From: Microbacterium sp. Se63.02b
GTDB lineage: Bacteria > Actinomycetota > Actinomycetes > Actinomycetales > Microbacteriaceae
DNA length: 64,000 nt
Reading direction: 5' to 3'
NCBI RefSeq assembly: GCF_014171575.1
Contig: NZ_CP050453.1
Location: forward strand, 1,550,001-1,614,000
Below are positions 50,409 to 61,075 of this stretch, one piece after another. The translations under genes were made by a program, and so were the position numbers. The notes beneath the pieces are model-generated. The model did not search any database, was not told the origin of the DNA, and saw only the letters and a list, made by a program, of their open reading frames with translations. Each line of letters opens with the position of its first letter. The stretch's first letter is position 1.

Positions 50409-51262
50409 CCGAGAGAGCGGCGGTGTTGACGGCGCGGAATGTGTCGATCGAATACGAGGTGGACCCGCCGGTGAAAGCCGTGCGGAACGTGTCGTTGACG
50501 CTGCACCGCGGGGAGATCCTGGGGCTCGCGGGGGAGTCGGGGTGTGGGAAGACGACTCTGGCGTATGGGATGAATCGGTTGTTGAAGGCTCCGGCGCTGA
50601 TGACGGGTGGGGAGATCGTCTTCCATGACCGGGATGGTCATGACGTCGACATCGTCGGCCTCGACGGCGAAGGGCTCCGGGCGTTCCGTTGGGACAAGAT
50701 CTCGATGGTGTTCCAGGGGGCGATGAATTCCCTCAACCCGGTGATCAGCGTCAAGGCGCAGATCTTCGACATCTTCGACACGCATCGTCCGGGGATGAGC
50801 AGGAAGGCGAAGACGGCGCGCGCCGAGGAGCTGCTCTCGCTCGTGGGCGTCGATCCGAACCGGCTCACGAGCTTCCCGCACGAGCTGTCCGGCGGTATGC
50901 GTCAGCGCATGATGATCGCGATGGCCCTGGCGCTCGATCCGCAGGTGATGATCATGGACGAGCCGACCACCGCGCTCGATGTCGTCGTCCAGCGGGGCAT
51001 CATCCGCGAGATCATGCGGTTGCGGGAGAAGCTCGGCTTCGCGGTGATCTTCATCACCCACGACCTGCCCATGCTCATCGAGATCAGCGACCGGATCGCG
51101 GTCATGCTGCAGGGGCGGATCGTGGAGGAGGGGACGGCGGAAGAGATCTACCGCACCCCGCAGCACGAGTACACGAAGCGGCTGTTGTCGAGTTTCCCGT
51201 CGCTGACGGGTGAGCGGGGCGACTTCGTTCGCACCGGAGTGAGCCAGGAGGGCGTCCGATGA
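50405..51262 (+). CDS. ABC importer ATPase, DppD/OppD type
   Basis: 285 residues. Walker [10 protein letters not shown], signature LSGGMRQR, Walker [15 protein letters not shown] loop FITHDLP. GTGA overlap with the permease gene. Its first 70 codons use G-ending codons such as TTG, GGG and GTG more than the neighbours, a local bias also seen at the start of the next gene. The C-terminus has the OppD-type tail [14 protein letters not shown]. Confidence 0.93.
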   Translation: MTERAAVLTARNVSIEYEVDPPVKAVRNVSLTLHRGEILGLAGESGCGKTTLAYGMNRLLKAPALMTGGEIVFHDRDGHDVDIVGLDGEGLRAFRWDKISMVFQGAMNSLNPVISVKAQIFDIFDTHRPGMSRKAKTARAEELLSLVGVDPNRLTSFPHELSGGMRQRMMIAMALALDPQVMIMDEPTTALDVVVQRGIIREIMRLREKLGFAVIFITHDLPMLIEISDRIAVMLQGRIVEEGTAEEIYRTPQHEYTKRLLSSFPSLTGERGDFVRTGVSQEGVR

Positions 51263-52106
51263 GCGTTGCCATGCCGACCGCGACCCTGGAGGCGCGGAAT
51301 CTGGTCAAGGACTTCTCCCTGCGCTCCGGGTTCCGCACGAGCATCCTGCACGCGGTGAAGGATGTGTCATTCACGATCGAGGCCGGGAAGACCGTCGCGC
51401 TGGTGGGCGAATCGGGGTCGGGGAAGTCCACGATCGCACGCATGCTGATGAAGCTGGAGACGCCGACGGGAGGGGAGATCCTGCTCGACGGCAAGCCGTC
51501 GGGGACGCGGGGGCACGCACTGGAGCGGTATCGGTCGGACGTGCAGATGGTGTTCCAGGACCCGTTCGCGTCCTTGAACCCGTTCCACACGATCGTGCAT
51601 CACCTGGAGCGTCCGATCCGCCTCCACCAGCCGGAGCTCTCCCGAGCACAGGTCAGGGAACGCGCCGTCGAACTGCTCGAGCGTGTACGGCTGACCCCGG
51701 CGAGAGCTTCGCGGAACGCCGCCCGCACGAGCTGTCGGGAGGGCAGCGGCAGCGTGTGGCGATCGCACGTGCGCTCGCTCCCGGCGCCCGGTTCATCGTC
51801 GCGGACGAGCCCGTGTCCATGCTCGACGTGTCCATCCGCCTCGGCGTGCTGAACCTGCTCGCGGACCTGCAGCGTGAGGAGAACCTCGGCGTCCTCTACA
51901 TCACGCACGACCTGGCCACGGCCCGCCACTTCTCCGATGAGATCATGGTGCTCTACAAGGGCGACGTCGTGGAACGCGGACCCGCGGACGAGGTCATCCT
52001 CAACCCGCAGCACGAATACACCAAGACACTCCTCGGAGCCGCACCCGAACCCGACAACCTCGGCCGCCTCCGCGACGAAGTCCGCACCGAACTCGGCGTG
52101 GCCTGA
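51259..52106 (+). CDS. ABC importer ATPase, DppF/OppF type, one frameshift
   Basis: 282 residues after correction. Walker [23 protein letters not shown] (OppF type), signature [15 protein letters not shown], Walker [15 protein letters not shown], and the tail [14 protein letters not shown]. One C is missing from the run at 51705-51708; adding it gives [23 protein letters not shown] overlap with the upstream ATPase gene. Confidence 0.93.
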
Positions 52107-52131
52107 AAAGGCTGCTCGGAAGGAAGAGTCA

Positions 52132-53270
52132 ATGTCACAGATCGACCCGGGAACCTCGGCCTGGCTGCGTACCAGGAACGACCGCGAGGCGCTGCGGCTG
52201 ATCCTCGAGCACGGCCCGCTCACGCGTTCGCGCCTGGGCGAGCTGTCCGGGATGTCGAAACCGACGGCGACCCAGATGATCGCGCGACTCGAGCGTGCGG
52301 ATCTGGTGCTGCCGGTCGGCGAGATCGCCGGGAGCCGCGGGCCGAGTGCGGTCAGTTGGGGCGTGCGGACTGACCGGGTCGCCGGTGTGGCCGTGAACAT
52401 GCTCGACGACAGCATCCAGGCGGTGCTGGTCGACGCGGCGGGGACCGAGTACCCCATCGTCGAGCTTCCGGTCCGTGACGAGGAGCGCTCGCCCGAGCGG
52501 GACATCGCCCGTGCCATCGACGCCGCCTGTGACGCCGCCGGCTCCGACCGCACCACGATCGAGGCGGTGACCGTCGGCGTGCAGGCCGCCGTCAGCAGCG
52601 GGCAGGACACGCTGTCGCTGACCGACTCCCTTCCCGGGTGGCCGGCGTTCGGTGCCAGAGCCCGGATCGAGGCCGAGCTCGGCGTCTCCGTCACTCTGGA
52701 GAACGATGTGAACCTCGCCACGATGGCGGAGCGCGCCGTCGGTGTGGCGCAGGAGGTCGATAGCTTCGCCTTCCTCTGGGTGGGCGTCGGCCTCGGTGTC
52801 GGCGTCGACCTGGGCGGCACGATCCATCGCGGTGCGCACGGGAGCGCGGGTGAGATCGGGTACCTGACGGTGTCGGCCGGAACCGGGAAGCCCGGAGCCG
52901 TGACCACCGACCTGCTGGGCTCGCAGGTGATCCTCGACCTCCTCGCCGATCACGGCACGAACTCACGCGGCATCCGTGCCCTCGCCGAGGACGACGCAGC
53001 CCTGCGCACCGTCGCTGAGCGCATCGCCCTCACGATCGAACCGGTGCTCGTGGTGCTCGACCCCGCCATGATCGTGCTGGGCGGACCCACGGGCCTTGCT
53101 GGCGGGCGCCGCCTGGCGGAGCTGGTCGCGGAGCGGCCGCGGCCGACGAGAGACCCGTTCCGGCGGTGCGTGTCAGCGGCACGGGCGAGAGCGCCGTGCT
53201 CGTGGGCGCGCGTCGACTGCTCGTCGAACAGATCCGCACCCTTCTCGAAGAACGCATCCCCACAGACTGA
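52132..53270 (+). CDS. ROK family transcriptional regulator, one frameshift
   Basis: 379 residues after correction. An N-terminal winged helix (LTRSRLGELSGMSKPTATQMIARLERADLV) is followed by a ROK sugar-sensing domain with VGLGVGVDLGGTIHRGAHGSAGEIGYL. The usual CxCGxxGC zinc motif after it is missing. One C is absent at 53154-53156; restoring it gives VRVSGTGESAVLVGARRLLVEQ and a stop at 53268. Without that, the frame runs on into the next gene. AAGGAAGAG precedes the ATG. Probably represses this operon until a sugar or sugar phosphate is bound. Confidence 0.85.
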
Positions 53271-53313
53271 CGCCCATCGGCGGGCGGACGACCATCAGGA
53301 ACAAGGAGACCAG

Positions 53314-54570
53314 ATGAAACTGGCCATCGTCGGCGGAGGATCGACGTACACCCCGGAGCTCGTCGACGGATTCATCCGCCTGCAGCGTGAACTGCCCATC
53401 GAGGAGCTGGTGCTGGTCGACTCGGATCCGACCCGTCTGGAGCTCGTCGGAGCCGTGTCCCGACGCATGCTGGCCAAGGCAGGACACGCCGCCAGGCTTC
53501 TCACGACCGATGACCTGGTCGCGGGTGTGAGCGAAGCGGATGCGGTTCTCATCCAGCTGCGCGTCGGTGGACAGGACGCCAGGGAGCAGGACGAGAGCTG
53601 GCCGCACGAGGTCGACTGCATCGGCCAGGAGACGACGGGACCGGGCGGCCTCGCGAAGGCTCTGCGGACCGTGCCGGTCGTGCTCCGCATCGCCGACGTC
53701 GTGCGCCGGCACGCCAAGCCCGATGCATGGATCGTGGACTTCACGAACCCCGTCGGCATCGTCACCCGCGCGCTTCTGCAGGCGGGGCATCGCGCGGTCG
53801 GACTGTGCAACGTCGCGATCGGCTTCCAGCGGCGCTTCGCCGAAGAGGCAGGAGTGGAGCCCGATCGGGTGGCCCTCGCCCATGTGGGGCTCAATCACCT
53901 CACCTGGGAGCGCGGCGTCTTCATCGACGGCGTCGACCGGCTGCCCGAGGCGCTCGAGACCCGCGTCGGCGAGCTGGCGGACACGGTGGAGCTCGCTCCG
54001 GCGCTGCTCGCTCAACTCGGAGTGATCCCCTCGTACTACCTGCGCTACTACTACGCACACGACGAGGTGCTGCATGAACAGCGCCACAACGACACCAGGG
54101 CTGCCGAGGTGCGCGCGATCGAGAACGACCTCCTCGGCCTCTACGCCGACCCCCGCGTCGACACCAAGCCGGAGATCCTCGGGAAGCGTGGTGGCGCGTT
54201 CTACTCCGAAGCGGCCATCGAGCTGCTGATCGCGATCCGCGGTGGCACGGATCAGCCGCGAGTGGTCAACCTGCGCAACGACGGTGTGCTGCCGTTCCTC
54301 CCCGACGACCACGTGATCGAGGTCCCCGCGCGCCACATCGACGGGCGGTTCGTGGCCGAGCCGGTCGCCGCCCTCCCGGACGACATCAGCGGCCTGATCG
54401 GTGCGGTCGCGGGATATGAGCGCCTCGCGCTCGACGCCGCGATCGGCGGTGGGCGTGATCGGGTGCTTCGTGCGATGCGTGCGCACCCGCTGGTGCTGCA
54501 GCACGAACGTGCGGAGAAATTGACCGACCTGCTTCTGGCTGCCAATTCGCGGTTCCTGGAGTGGGCGTGA
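53314..54570 (+). CDS. Family 4 glycosidase (6-phospho-beta-glucosidase type)
   Basis: 418 residues. NAD-binding start MKLAIVGGGSTYTPELVDG, FTNPVGIVTRA, metal ligands Cys165 in GLCNVAIG and His195 in VGLNHLTW, and PSYYLRYYYAHDEVL. GH4 enzymes cleave by NAD- and manganese-dependent redox elimination; this subgroup usually acts on 6-phosphorylated beta-glucosides such as cellobiose-6'-phosphate. AAGGAG precedes the ATG. No phosphotransferase system is nearby, so its phosphorylated substrate must come from another source, perhaps the next gene. Confidence 0.9.
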   Translation: MKLAIVGGGSTYTPELVDGFIRLQRELPIEELVLVDSDPTRLELVGAVSRRMLAKAGHAARLLTTDDLVAGVSEADAVLIQLRVGGQDAREQDESWPHEVDCIGQETTGPGGLAKALRTVPVVLRIADVVRRHAKPDAWIVDFTNPVGIVTRALLQAGHRAVGLCNVAIGFQRRFAEEAGVEPDRVALAHVGLNHLTWERGVFIDGVDRLPEALETRVGELADTVELAPALLAQLGVIPSYYLRYYYAHDEVLHEQRHNDTRAAEVRAIENDLLGLYADPRVDTKPEILGKRGGAFYSEAAIELLIAIRGGTDQPRVVNLRNDGVLPFLPDDHVIEVPARHIDGRFVAEPVAALPDDISGLIGAVAGYERLALDAAIGGGRDRVLRAMRAHPLVLQHERAEKLTDLLLAANSRFLEWA

Positions 54571-55583
54571 GCGCCACGGATCGACCGGCGCTGGTCCTCG
54601 CCGTCGACGGCGGCGGCTCCAAGACGGATGTCGTGCTCCTCGACATCACCGGCCGTGTCCTGGCGTGGGAGCGTGGACCCGGATCGAGCCCGCAGATCGA
54701 TGGGCTGGACCAGTCGGTGCGGGTGATCGACGACCTCGTGCGCCGTGCCCTCGGAGACAACCAGCCGGGTGAGCTCATCGAGGTGGGGCTGTATCTCTCC
54801 GGGCTCGATCTCGCGGAGGAGATCGCGGCCTTCCGCGACGCGATCTCCTCGCTGCCCTGGGCGGAAGGCGCCGTCATCGAGAACGATCTGCACGCGCTCC
54901 TTCGTGCCGGCACCGACGCGGAGGACGCGATCGCCGTGATCTGTGGAACCGGCATGAATGCGATCGGGGTCCGCGCTGACGGCGCACAGGTGCGCTTTCC
55001 CGCACTGGGACCCCTGTCCGGCGACTGGGGCGGTGGTTCCGAGCTCGGCGACGCCGTCGTCTGGCACGCCGCCCGCGCCGAAGACGGTCGCGGACCGGAG
55101 ACCGCGCTCGTCCCACTGCTCCTGCGTGCCGTCGAGGCGACGACGGTGGCGGCGTTCATCGAAGACGTTCACCTCGGTCGGCGGGAAGAGCAGGGGTTCG
55201 CCACCCTCAGCCCGATGCTGTTCGAGGCCGCGACGGCAGGCGACGCAGTGGCTCGGGGCATCGTGCAGAGGCAGGCGGATGAAGTGGTGGCTTTCGTGCG
55301 CGCCTGTGTGAACCGGCTCGGGCTCCGCGAAGTCGAGGTGCCCGTGGTGTTCGGCGGGGGCGTCGCCCGAGGCAGGAACCCCCTTCTGCTCGACACCATC
55401 CGGGCCGGGCTGGCGGAACACGCGCCGGCGGCCCGCCTGCAGATCGTCGATGCCCCGCCGGTGCTGGGCGCAGCCCTGCTCGTCTTGGGCGCGGCCGGGG
55501 CGGCTGCTCCGGCGCTGGAGCGTGCCAGGAGCCACCTGGGCTCCGACCTGCGCCTGGCGCGGGTGCCGCTCGTCACGGGCTGA
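54567..55583 (+). CDS. BadF/BadG-type sugar kinase (N-acetylglucosamine kinase-like)
   Basis: 338 residues of the ASKHA fold: phosphate 1 VLAVDGGGSKTDVVLLD, phosphate 2 AVICGTGMNAIGV, adenosine-site VPVVFGGGVARGRNPLLLD. LSGDWGGGSELGDAV is the BadF/NagK pattern. GTG 54567 is chosen since its GTGA overlaps the GH4 stop. Relatives phosphorylate GlcNAc, MurNAc or glucosamine; here it may act on a released sugar or on an intact disaccharide (inference). Last gene of the sugar operon. Confidence 0.85.
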   Translation: MSATDRPALVLAVDGGGSKTDVVLLDITGRVLAWERGPGSSPQIDGLDQSVRVIDDLVRRALGDNQPGELIEVGLYLSGLDLAEEIAAFRDAISSLPWAEGAVIENDLHALLRAGTDAEDAIAVICGTGMNAIGVRADGAQVRFPALGPLSGDWGGGSELGDAVVWHAARAEDGRGPETALVPLLLRAVEATTVAAFIEDVHLGRREEQGFATLSPMLFEAATAGDAVARGIVQRQADEVVAFVRACVNRLGLREVEVPVVFGGGVARGRNPLLLDTIRAGLAEHAPAARLQIVDAPPVLGAALLVLGAAGAAAPALERARSHLGSDLRLARVPLVTG

Positions 55584-55612
55584 GCCACGCCGCAGGCCGG
55601 CCGTGAAGACGA

Positions 55613-55645
55613 GAAGGGCGCCCCGACCGAGTCGAGGCGCCCTTC
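55613..55645. terminator. Hairpin between convergent kinase gene and kgd
   Basis: GAAGGGCGCC (55613-55622) pairs perfectly with GGCGCCCTTC (55636-55645) around 13 bases, with partial further pairing of the flanks. Suitable for both strands. Confidence 0.75.
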
Positions 55646-55659
55646 GTCGTCGATCGCGA

Positions 55660-58600
55660 TCAGCCGGGTGTGACGGCCGAGCGGATCAGTGCGGCCTGCT
55701 CGGCTGCGTGGACCTTCGAGGATCCGGTCGCGGGCGACGCGGAGGCCGGACGCGAGACGGGACGGAACGACCGGTCGCCGGGGACGTCGGCGAAGGCCAG
55801 GGCCAGGAACGGCCAGGCGCCCTGGTTCTCCGGCTCTTCCTGCACCCACACCAGCTCGGCGTTCGGGTACGAGTCGGTGATGGCCTTGAGGGAGTCGATC
55901 GGCGTCGGGTACAGCTGCTCGAGCCGGACGAGGGCGACCTCGGGGTTCGGGTTCTTCTCGAGCTCGGCGCGCAGATCCCAATGCACCTTTCCGGAGTGCA
56001 CGAGGACGCGCTTGACGGCATTGCGGTCGAGCCCGCGGTCGTCATCGATGACCGGCTCGAAGCGACCCTGGGTGAAGGCCTCCACGGGGCTCGTGGCGCC
56101 GCGCAGACGCAGCATCGCCTTCGGGGTGAAGACGATGAGCGGCTTGCGCGGACGGGCGTAGGCCTGGCGTCGCAGCAGATGGAAGTACGACGCGGGAGTC
56201 GACGGGCGCGACACGATCATGTTGTCCTGCGCGCACAGCTGCAGGAAGCGCTCGATGCGAGCCGACGAGTGGTCAGGTCCCTGGCCCTCGTAGCCGTGGG
56301 GGAGGAGCAGCGTCACACTCGACTGCTGCCCCCACTTCTGCTCGGCCGCCGAGATGTACTCGTCGATGACAGACTGCGCACCGTTGACGAAGTCACCGAA
56401 CTGCGCCTCCCAGAGCACGAGGGCTTCAGGCGCCTCCACGGAGTAGCCGTACTCGAACCCGAGCGCGGCGTACTCGCTGAGCAGCGAATCGTAGATGAAG
56501 AACCGGCCCTGCGCGTCGGACAGGTTCGACAGCGGCAGCCATTCCTGACCGTTCGCCCTGTCGTGCAAAGCGGCGTGGCGCTGCACGAACGTGCCACGGC
56601 GGGCGTCCTGTCCGGCGAGACGGACGGGGTGCCTTCGACCAGCAGCGAGCCGAACGCGAGCAGCTCGCCGAAGCCCCAGTCGATGCTGCCGTTTCGGCTC
56701 ATGTCGAGGCGCTTCTCGAGCAGCTGCTGGATCTTCGGGTGCACCGTGAAGCCCTCTGGCTTGTTCACGAAGGCGTCGCCGATCAGCTGGATGACCTCGC
56801 TCGGCACTCCGGTGACCTCGGGGGCGCCGACCTGGTCCTCGACGGGAGGCAGCTCCGGTGCGATCGGCGTCGCGCCCGTCTCGGCCGCGTGCGTCTCGGC
56901 GAACGCGATCTCGAGGCGGTTCTGGAAGTCGGCCTTGGCCTCGTCGTACTCCTGCTCGGTGATGTCACCGCGGCCGACGAGCGACTCCGTGTACAGACGG
57001 CGGACGGAGCGCTTCGCCTGGATCAGGTCGGTCATCAGCGGCTGCGTCATCGAGGGGTCGTCGCCCTCGTTGTGTCCGCGTCGGCGGTAGCAGACGAGAT
57101 CGATCACGACGTCACGGTGGAAGCGCTCGCGGTACTCGAACGCCAACTGGGCGACGTGGATCACGGCCTCGGGGTCGTCGCCGTTCACGTGGAACACCGG
57201 CGCCTGGATGGTCTTGGCGACATCCGTCGAGTAGATCGACGTGCGTCCGTCGTTCGGGGTGGTGGTGAAGCCGACCTGGTTGTTCACGACGACGTGGATC
57301 GTGCCACCCGTGCGGTAGCCGCGCAGCTGCGACATCTGGAGCGTCTCGACCACGACGCCCTGCCCGGCGAACGCGGCGTCTCCGTGCACGAGGATCGGCA
57401 GCCAGGCGAAGGTGCCGATCGGCTTGCGGTCCTGCTTGGCGCGGACGATGCCCTCGAGCACGCCGTCGACCGTCTCCAGGTGAGACGGGTTCGCCGCGAG
57501 GTACACCGGCAGCTCGGACTCGTCGTCGGCGACGAAGGTGCCCTCGGTGCCGAGATGGTACTTCACGTCACCGGAGCCGCGCTGGTTGCCGGGTGTCTGG
57601 GTGCCTTCGAACTCGCGGAAAACCTGGCCGTAGGTCTTGCCCGCGATGTTGGTGAGCACGTTGAGGCGGCCGCGGTGCGCCATGCCGATCGCGGCGCCTT
57701 CGAGCCCTGCGGTCGCCGCGCCCTGGAGGATCTCGTCGAGGAGTGGGATCAGCGATTCGCCGCCCTCGAGCGAGAAGCGCTTCTGCCCGACGAACTTCGT
57801 CTGCAGGAAGGTCTCGAACGCCTCGGCCTCGTTGAGCTTGCGGAGGACGCGGAGCTGCTCGTCGTGGCCGGGCTTCTGGTACTTGACCTCGACCTTCTCC
57901 TGGAACCACCGGCGCTGCTCGGGGTCCTGGATGTGCATGTACTCGATGCCGAGCGTGCGGCAGTACGAGTCGCGGAGCACGCCGAGGATGTCACGGAGCT
58001 TCGCGACGCGGCGACCACCGAAACCGCCGGTGACGAACTCGCGGTCGAGGTCCCAGAAGGTGAGGCCGTGGCTCTCGATCTCGAGGTCGGGGTGCGAGCG
58101 CTGCACGTACTCGAGCGGGTCGATGTCGGCCATCAGATGACCACGCACGCGGAACGAGTTGATGAGCTCCTGGACCCTGGACTGCTTGTCGACACGCTCG
58201 GCGAGGTCGACCGCGATGTCCGGGTTCCACCGGATCGGTGCGTAGGGGATGCGCAGCGCGGCGAAGATGTCGTCGTAGAACCCGCGCTGCCCGACGAGCA
58301 GCTCGTGCACCTTCTTGAGGAACTCGCCGGAGCCTGCACCCTGGATGACGCGGTGGTCGTAGGTGCTGGTGAGCGTGATCGTCTTGCCGATCGCGAGCTC
58401 GTTGAGCGTCTTCTCGCTCGCACCCTGGAACTCGGCCGGGTACTCGAGCGCGCCGGCGCCGATGATGCAGCCCTGGCCCTTCATGAGCCGGGGGACGGAG
58501 TGGACGGTGCCGATACCGCCGGGGTTCGTGAGGGACACGGTCGTGCCCTGGAAGTCCGCAGCCGTCAGCTTGTTGCCGCGGGCACGCGTGACCAGATCCT

Positions 58601-59345
58601 CGTACGCGGTGAGGTACTCGGTGAAGGTCATGGTGTCGGCACGCTTGATGCTGGGCACCATGAGCGCGCGCGTGCCGTCGGGCTTGGGCAGATCGATCGC
58701 GATGCCCAGGTTGACGTGGGCCGGCGCGACGACGGAGGGCTTGCCGTCGACCTCGGCGTAGAACACGTTCTGGCTGCGGAACTCGTCGAGCGTGCGGATC
58801 AGCGCCCAGCCGATGAGGTGCGTGAAGCTGATCTTGCCGCCGCGCGTGCGCGCCATGTGGTTGTTGATGACGATGCGGTTGTCGATCATCAGCTTCGCGG
58901 GCACGGTGCGCACGCTGGTGGCGGTCGGGACGGTCAGCGACTCGTCCATGTTCGCGGCGAGGGTCTTCGGAAGTCCGCGCAGCGGCGTGACCTTGTCCTC
59001 CTCGACGGGCTCGACCGCTTCCTTCGTCTCGGGCTTCGGCGCGGGCTTCGGGGCCTGAGCGGGGATCGGGGCGGTGGCGGCCGGCTTGGCGGTCGTGCGG
59101 GCCACCGGCTGCGAGCCGATGACCGGTATGGGTGCGGTGACCGGATGCGCGGTCTGATCGTTCGCCGCGGCGGGTGCGCCCGCGCCGGGACCCCCGGTCT
59201 CGGAGTGGTACTTCTCGAGAATCGGCCACCACTCCTTGTCGACCGAGTCGCGGTTCACCTTGAACTGCTCGTAGAGCTCTTCGACGAGCCAGGAATTGGC
59301 TCCGAACCCCCCGTCGCCACCGACGCCGGTCACCTGGTTCGACAC
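55660..59345 (-). CDS. kgd: Multifunctional 2-oxoglutarate metabolism enzyme Kgd/OdhA, one frameshift
   Basis: 1228 residues after correction. A short N-terminal helix (SWLVEELYEQFKVNRDSVDKEWW), a Pro/Ala linker, an E2-like acyltransferase domain without a lipoyl part (TYDHRVIQGAGSGEFL) and the E1 domain: EGAAIGMAHRGRLNVL, thiamine site GDAAFAGQGVV, and the C-terminal part with YSVEAPEALVLWEAQFGDFVNGAQ. It decarboxylates 2-oxoglutarate to feed the TCA cycle; in relatives it is held back by the FHA protein GarA. One C is missing (G run 56626-56629), restoring GTPVRLAGQDARRGTFVQRHAAL. Confidence 0.95.
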
Positions 59346-59432
59346 GCTCTATCGCCCTCTTTCATCGCTGAAGCTGTCCTGTGGGGGCGCACGACGCAGG
59401 ATGCGTTCGGGCCCGCACACTCTCGACCAACA

Positions 59433-59438
59433 AGCCTA
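59433..59438 (-). promoter_or_regulatory. -10 box (TAGGCT) for kgd
   Basis: On the minus strand the same TAGGCT box stands about 87 bases before the GTG at 59345, so kgd would carry a leader with GAGGG before the start, unlike the leaderless genes. Confidence 0.45.
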
Positions 59439-59494
59439 ACCTGTTTCGCTCGGGGAATCGTCGAAGCCGTGCGCCCATACCGGCGTGTTCTGAG

Positions 59495-59500
59495 TACCGT
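59495..59500 (+). promoter_or_regulatory. -10 box (TACCGT) for guaB1
   Basis: TACCGT ends 6 bases before ATG 59507. A GGAG between the two is too close to the ATG to be a clear ribosome site. Confidence 0.4.
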
Positions 59501-59506
59501 GGAGAC

Positions 59507-60961
59507 ATGGAGTTCTCAGGAGCGCAACCGACCGTCGATCTGACCTACTCGGACGTGTTCCTCGTGCCGCGCCGATCCGCCGTCACCAGTCGCCTCCAGG
59601 TCGACCTCGCGCCGCTCGACGGCACCCCGGCCACCCTGCCGATCGTCGCGTCGAACATGAACTCGGTCACGGGTCCCCGCATCGCGGCCGTCCTCGCGCG
59701 CCGCGGGGCGCTCGGCGTTCTCCCGCAGGACCTGCCGCTGCAGGACCTCGACTCCGCGATCCGCGAGGTGAAGGCCCAGCCCGTGCTGTGGGACACGCCG
59801 ATCGTCCTCCCGCCGGAGGCCTCGGTCGCCGACGCGCTCCGGCTGCTCCCCGCCACCCCTGGGCACGGGATCGTGGTCGCGCAGGGTTCCGCCCCGTTCG
59901 AGGTGGCACGCATCGTCGGAGTGCTCCCGGCGACACGCCTCGCGACCGCGCTGCCCGATGCGCAGCTCGGCGACCTCGTGCACCGTGGCACGCCGTCCAT
60001 CGACGCGGATGACATCGGATCGGAGCGGCACGCGTTCGACGTCATCACGGACGCCGACGTCGAGATGGTCACGGTCGTGCACCACGGTCACCTCGTCGGC
60101 ACGCTCAGCGCGCGCAGTGCGCTCCGTTCGACGCTCTACACCCCCGCGGTCGATGCGGACGGCCGTCTCGCCGTCGCGGCCGCTGTCGGCATCAACGGCG
60201 ACGTCGCCGCGAAGGCCCGTGCACTGGCCGCGGCGGGTGTCGACGTACTGGTCGTCGACACGGCCCACGGCCACCAGGAGGGCATGCTCACGGCGCTGCG
60301 CGCCGTCGCCGCCCTCGATCTCGGGCTGCCCATCGTCGCGGGCAACATCGTCACGGCCGACGGCGTGGCCGACCTGGTCGACGCGGGTGCATCGATCCTC
60401 AAGGTCGGCGTCGGGCCCGGGGCGATGTGCACGACCCGGATGATGACGGCCGTCGGACGCCCACAGTTCTCTGCCGTGCTCGAGACCGCGCAGGCCGCAC
60501 GGGAACTCGGAGCCCACGTCTGGGCCGACGGTGGCGTGCGGTATCCCCGCGACGTGGCTCTCGCCCTCGCGGCCGGCGCGGCATCGGTCATGGTCGGGTC
60601 ATGGTTCGCCGGCACCATCGAAGCGCCGGGGGAGCTGCAGCGTGACGCCGAGGGGCGTCTGTTCAAGGAGTCGTGGGGCATGGCGTCGACCAAGGCGGTG
60701 CAGGCGCGGTTCGGACGCCTCGACGCGTACGAGCGGGCTCGCAAGGAGCTGTTCGCCGAGGGCATCTCCTCGTCCAAGATCTACCTGGACCCCCTGCGCC
60801 CCGGTGTCGAGGACCTCCTCGACATGATCACCTCGGGCGTCCGGTCCTCGTTCACCTATGCCGGGGCCTCATCGGTGCCGGAGTTCCACGACCGCGCGCT
60901 GGTCGGACTCCAGTCGGCCGCGGGGTACGAGGAGGGGAAGGCGCTGCCGGTCAGTTGGTGA
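59507..60961 (+). CDS. guaB1: GuaB1-type IMP dehydrogenase-related protein (GMP reductase)
   Basis: 484 residues: TIM barrel start LTYSDVFLVPRRS, an inserted CBS pair (about 100-210), phosphate loop DGGVRYPRDVALALAAGA and the catalytic Cys in VGVGPGAMCTTRMMT. The MCTTRMMT loop and overall form match GuaB1, which in actinobacteria reduces GMP to IMP and is not a true IMP dehydrogenase. A single gene divergent from kgd. Confidence 0.9.
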   Translation: MEFSGAQPTVDLTYSDVFLVPRRSAVTSRLQVDLAPLDGTPATLPIVASNMNSVTGPRIAAVLARRGALGVLPQDLPLQDLDSAIREVKAQPVLWDTPIVLPPEASVADALRLLPATPGHGIVVAQGSAPFEVARIVGVLPATRLATALPDAQLGDLVHRGTPSIDADDIGSERHAFDVITDADVEMVTVVHHGHLVGTLSARSALRSTLYTPAVDADGRLAVAAAVGINGDVAAKARALAAAGVDVLVVDTAHGHQEGMLTALRAVAALDLGLPIVAGNIVTADGVADLVDAGASILKVGVGPGAMCTTRMMTAVGRPQFSAVLETAQAARELGAHVWADGGVRYPRDVALALAAGAASVMVGSWFAGTIEAPGELQRDAEGRLFKESWGMASTKAVQARFGRLDAYERARKELFAEGISSSKIYLDPLRPGVEDLLDMITSGVRSSFTYAGASSVPEFHDRALVGLQSAAGYEEGKALPVSW

Positions 60962-60991
60962 TCGGGCGAGCGCGCGCACAGCCGTCTTCTG

Positions 60992-60997
60992 TACAAT
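60992..60997 (+). promoter_or_regulatory. -10 box (TACAAT) for the CNNM operon
   Basis: TACAAT is the closest match to TATAAT in the window and is preceded by TG. The leader of about 75 bases ends with GGAGAGG before ATG 61076. Confidence 0.55.
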
Positions 60998-61075
60998 CGT
61001 CCGCATAATGGACGACCCTCCCAGTTGCAGAACATCGCCCCACTGTCCGCCTCTCTCACCGGAGAGGAACCTCTG

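Noticed and set aside
51874..54570. 898-codon open frame that seems to fuse the ROK regulator to the GH4 enzyme
   Set aside because: The join segment is non-protein-like. One base added at 53154-53156 restores the ROK C-terminus and a stop at 53268, and GH4 has its own ribosome site and start.
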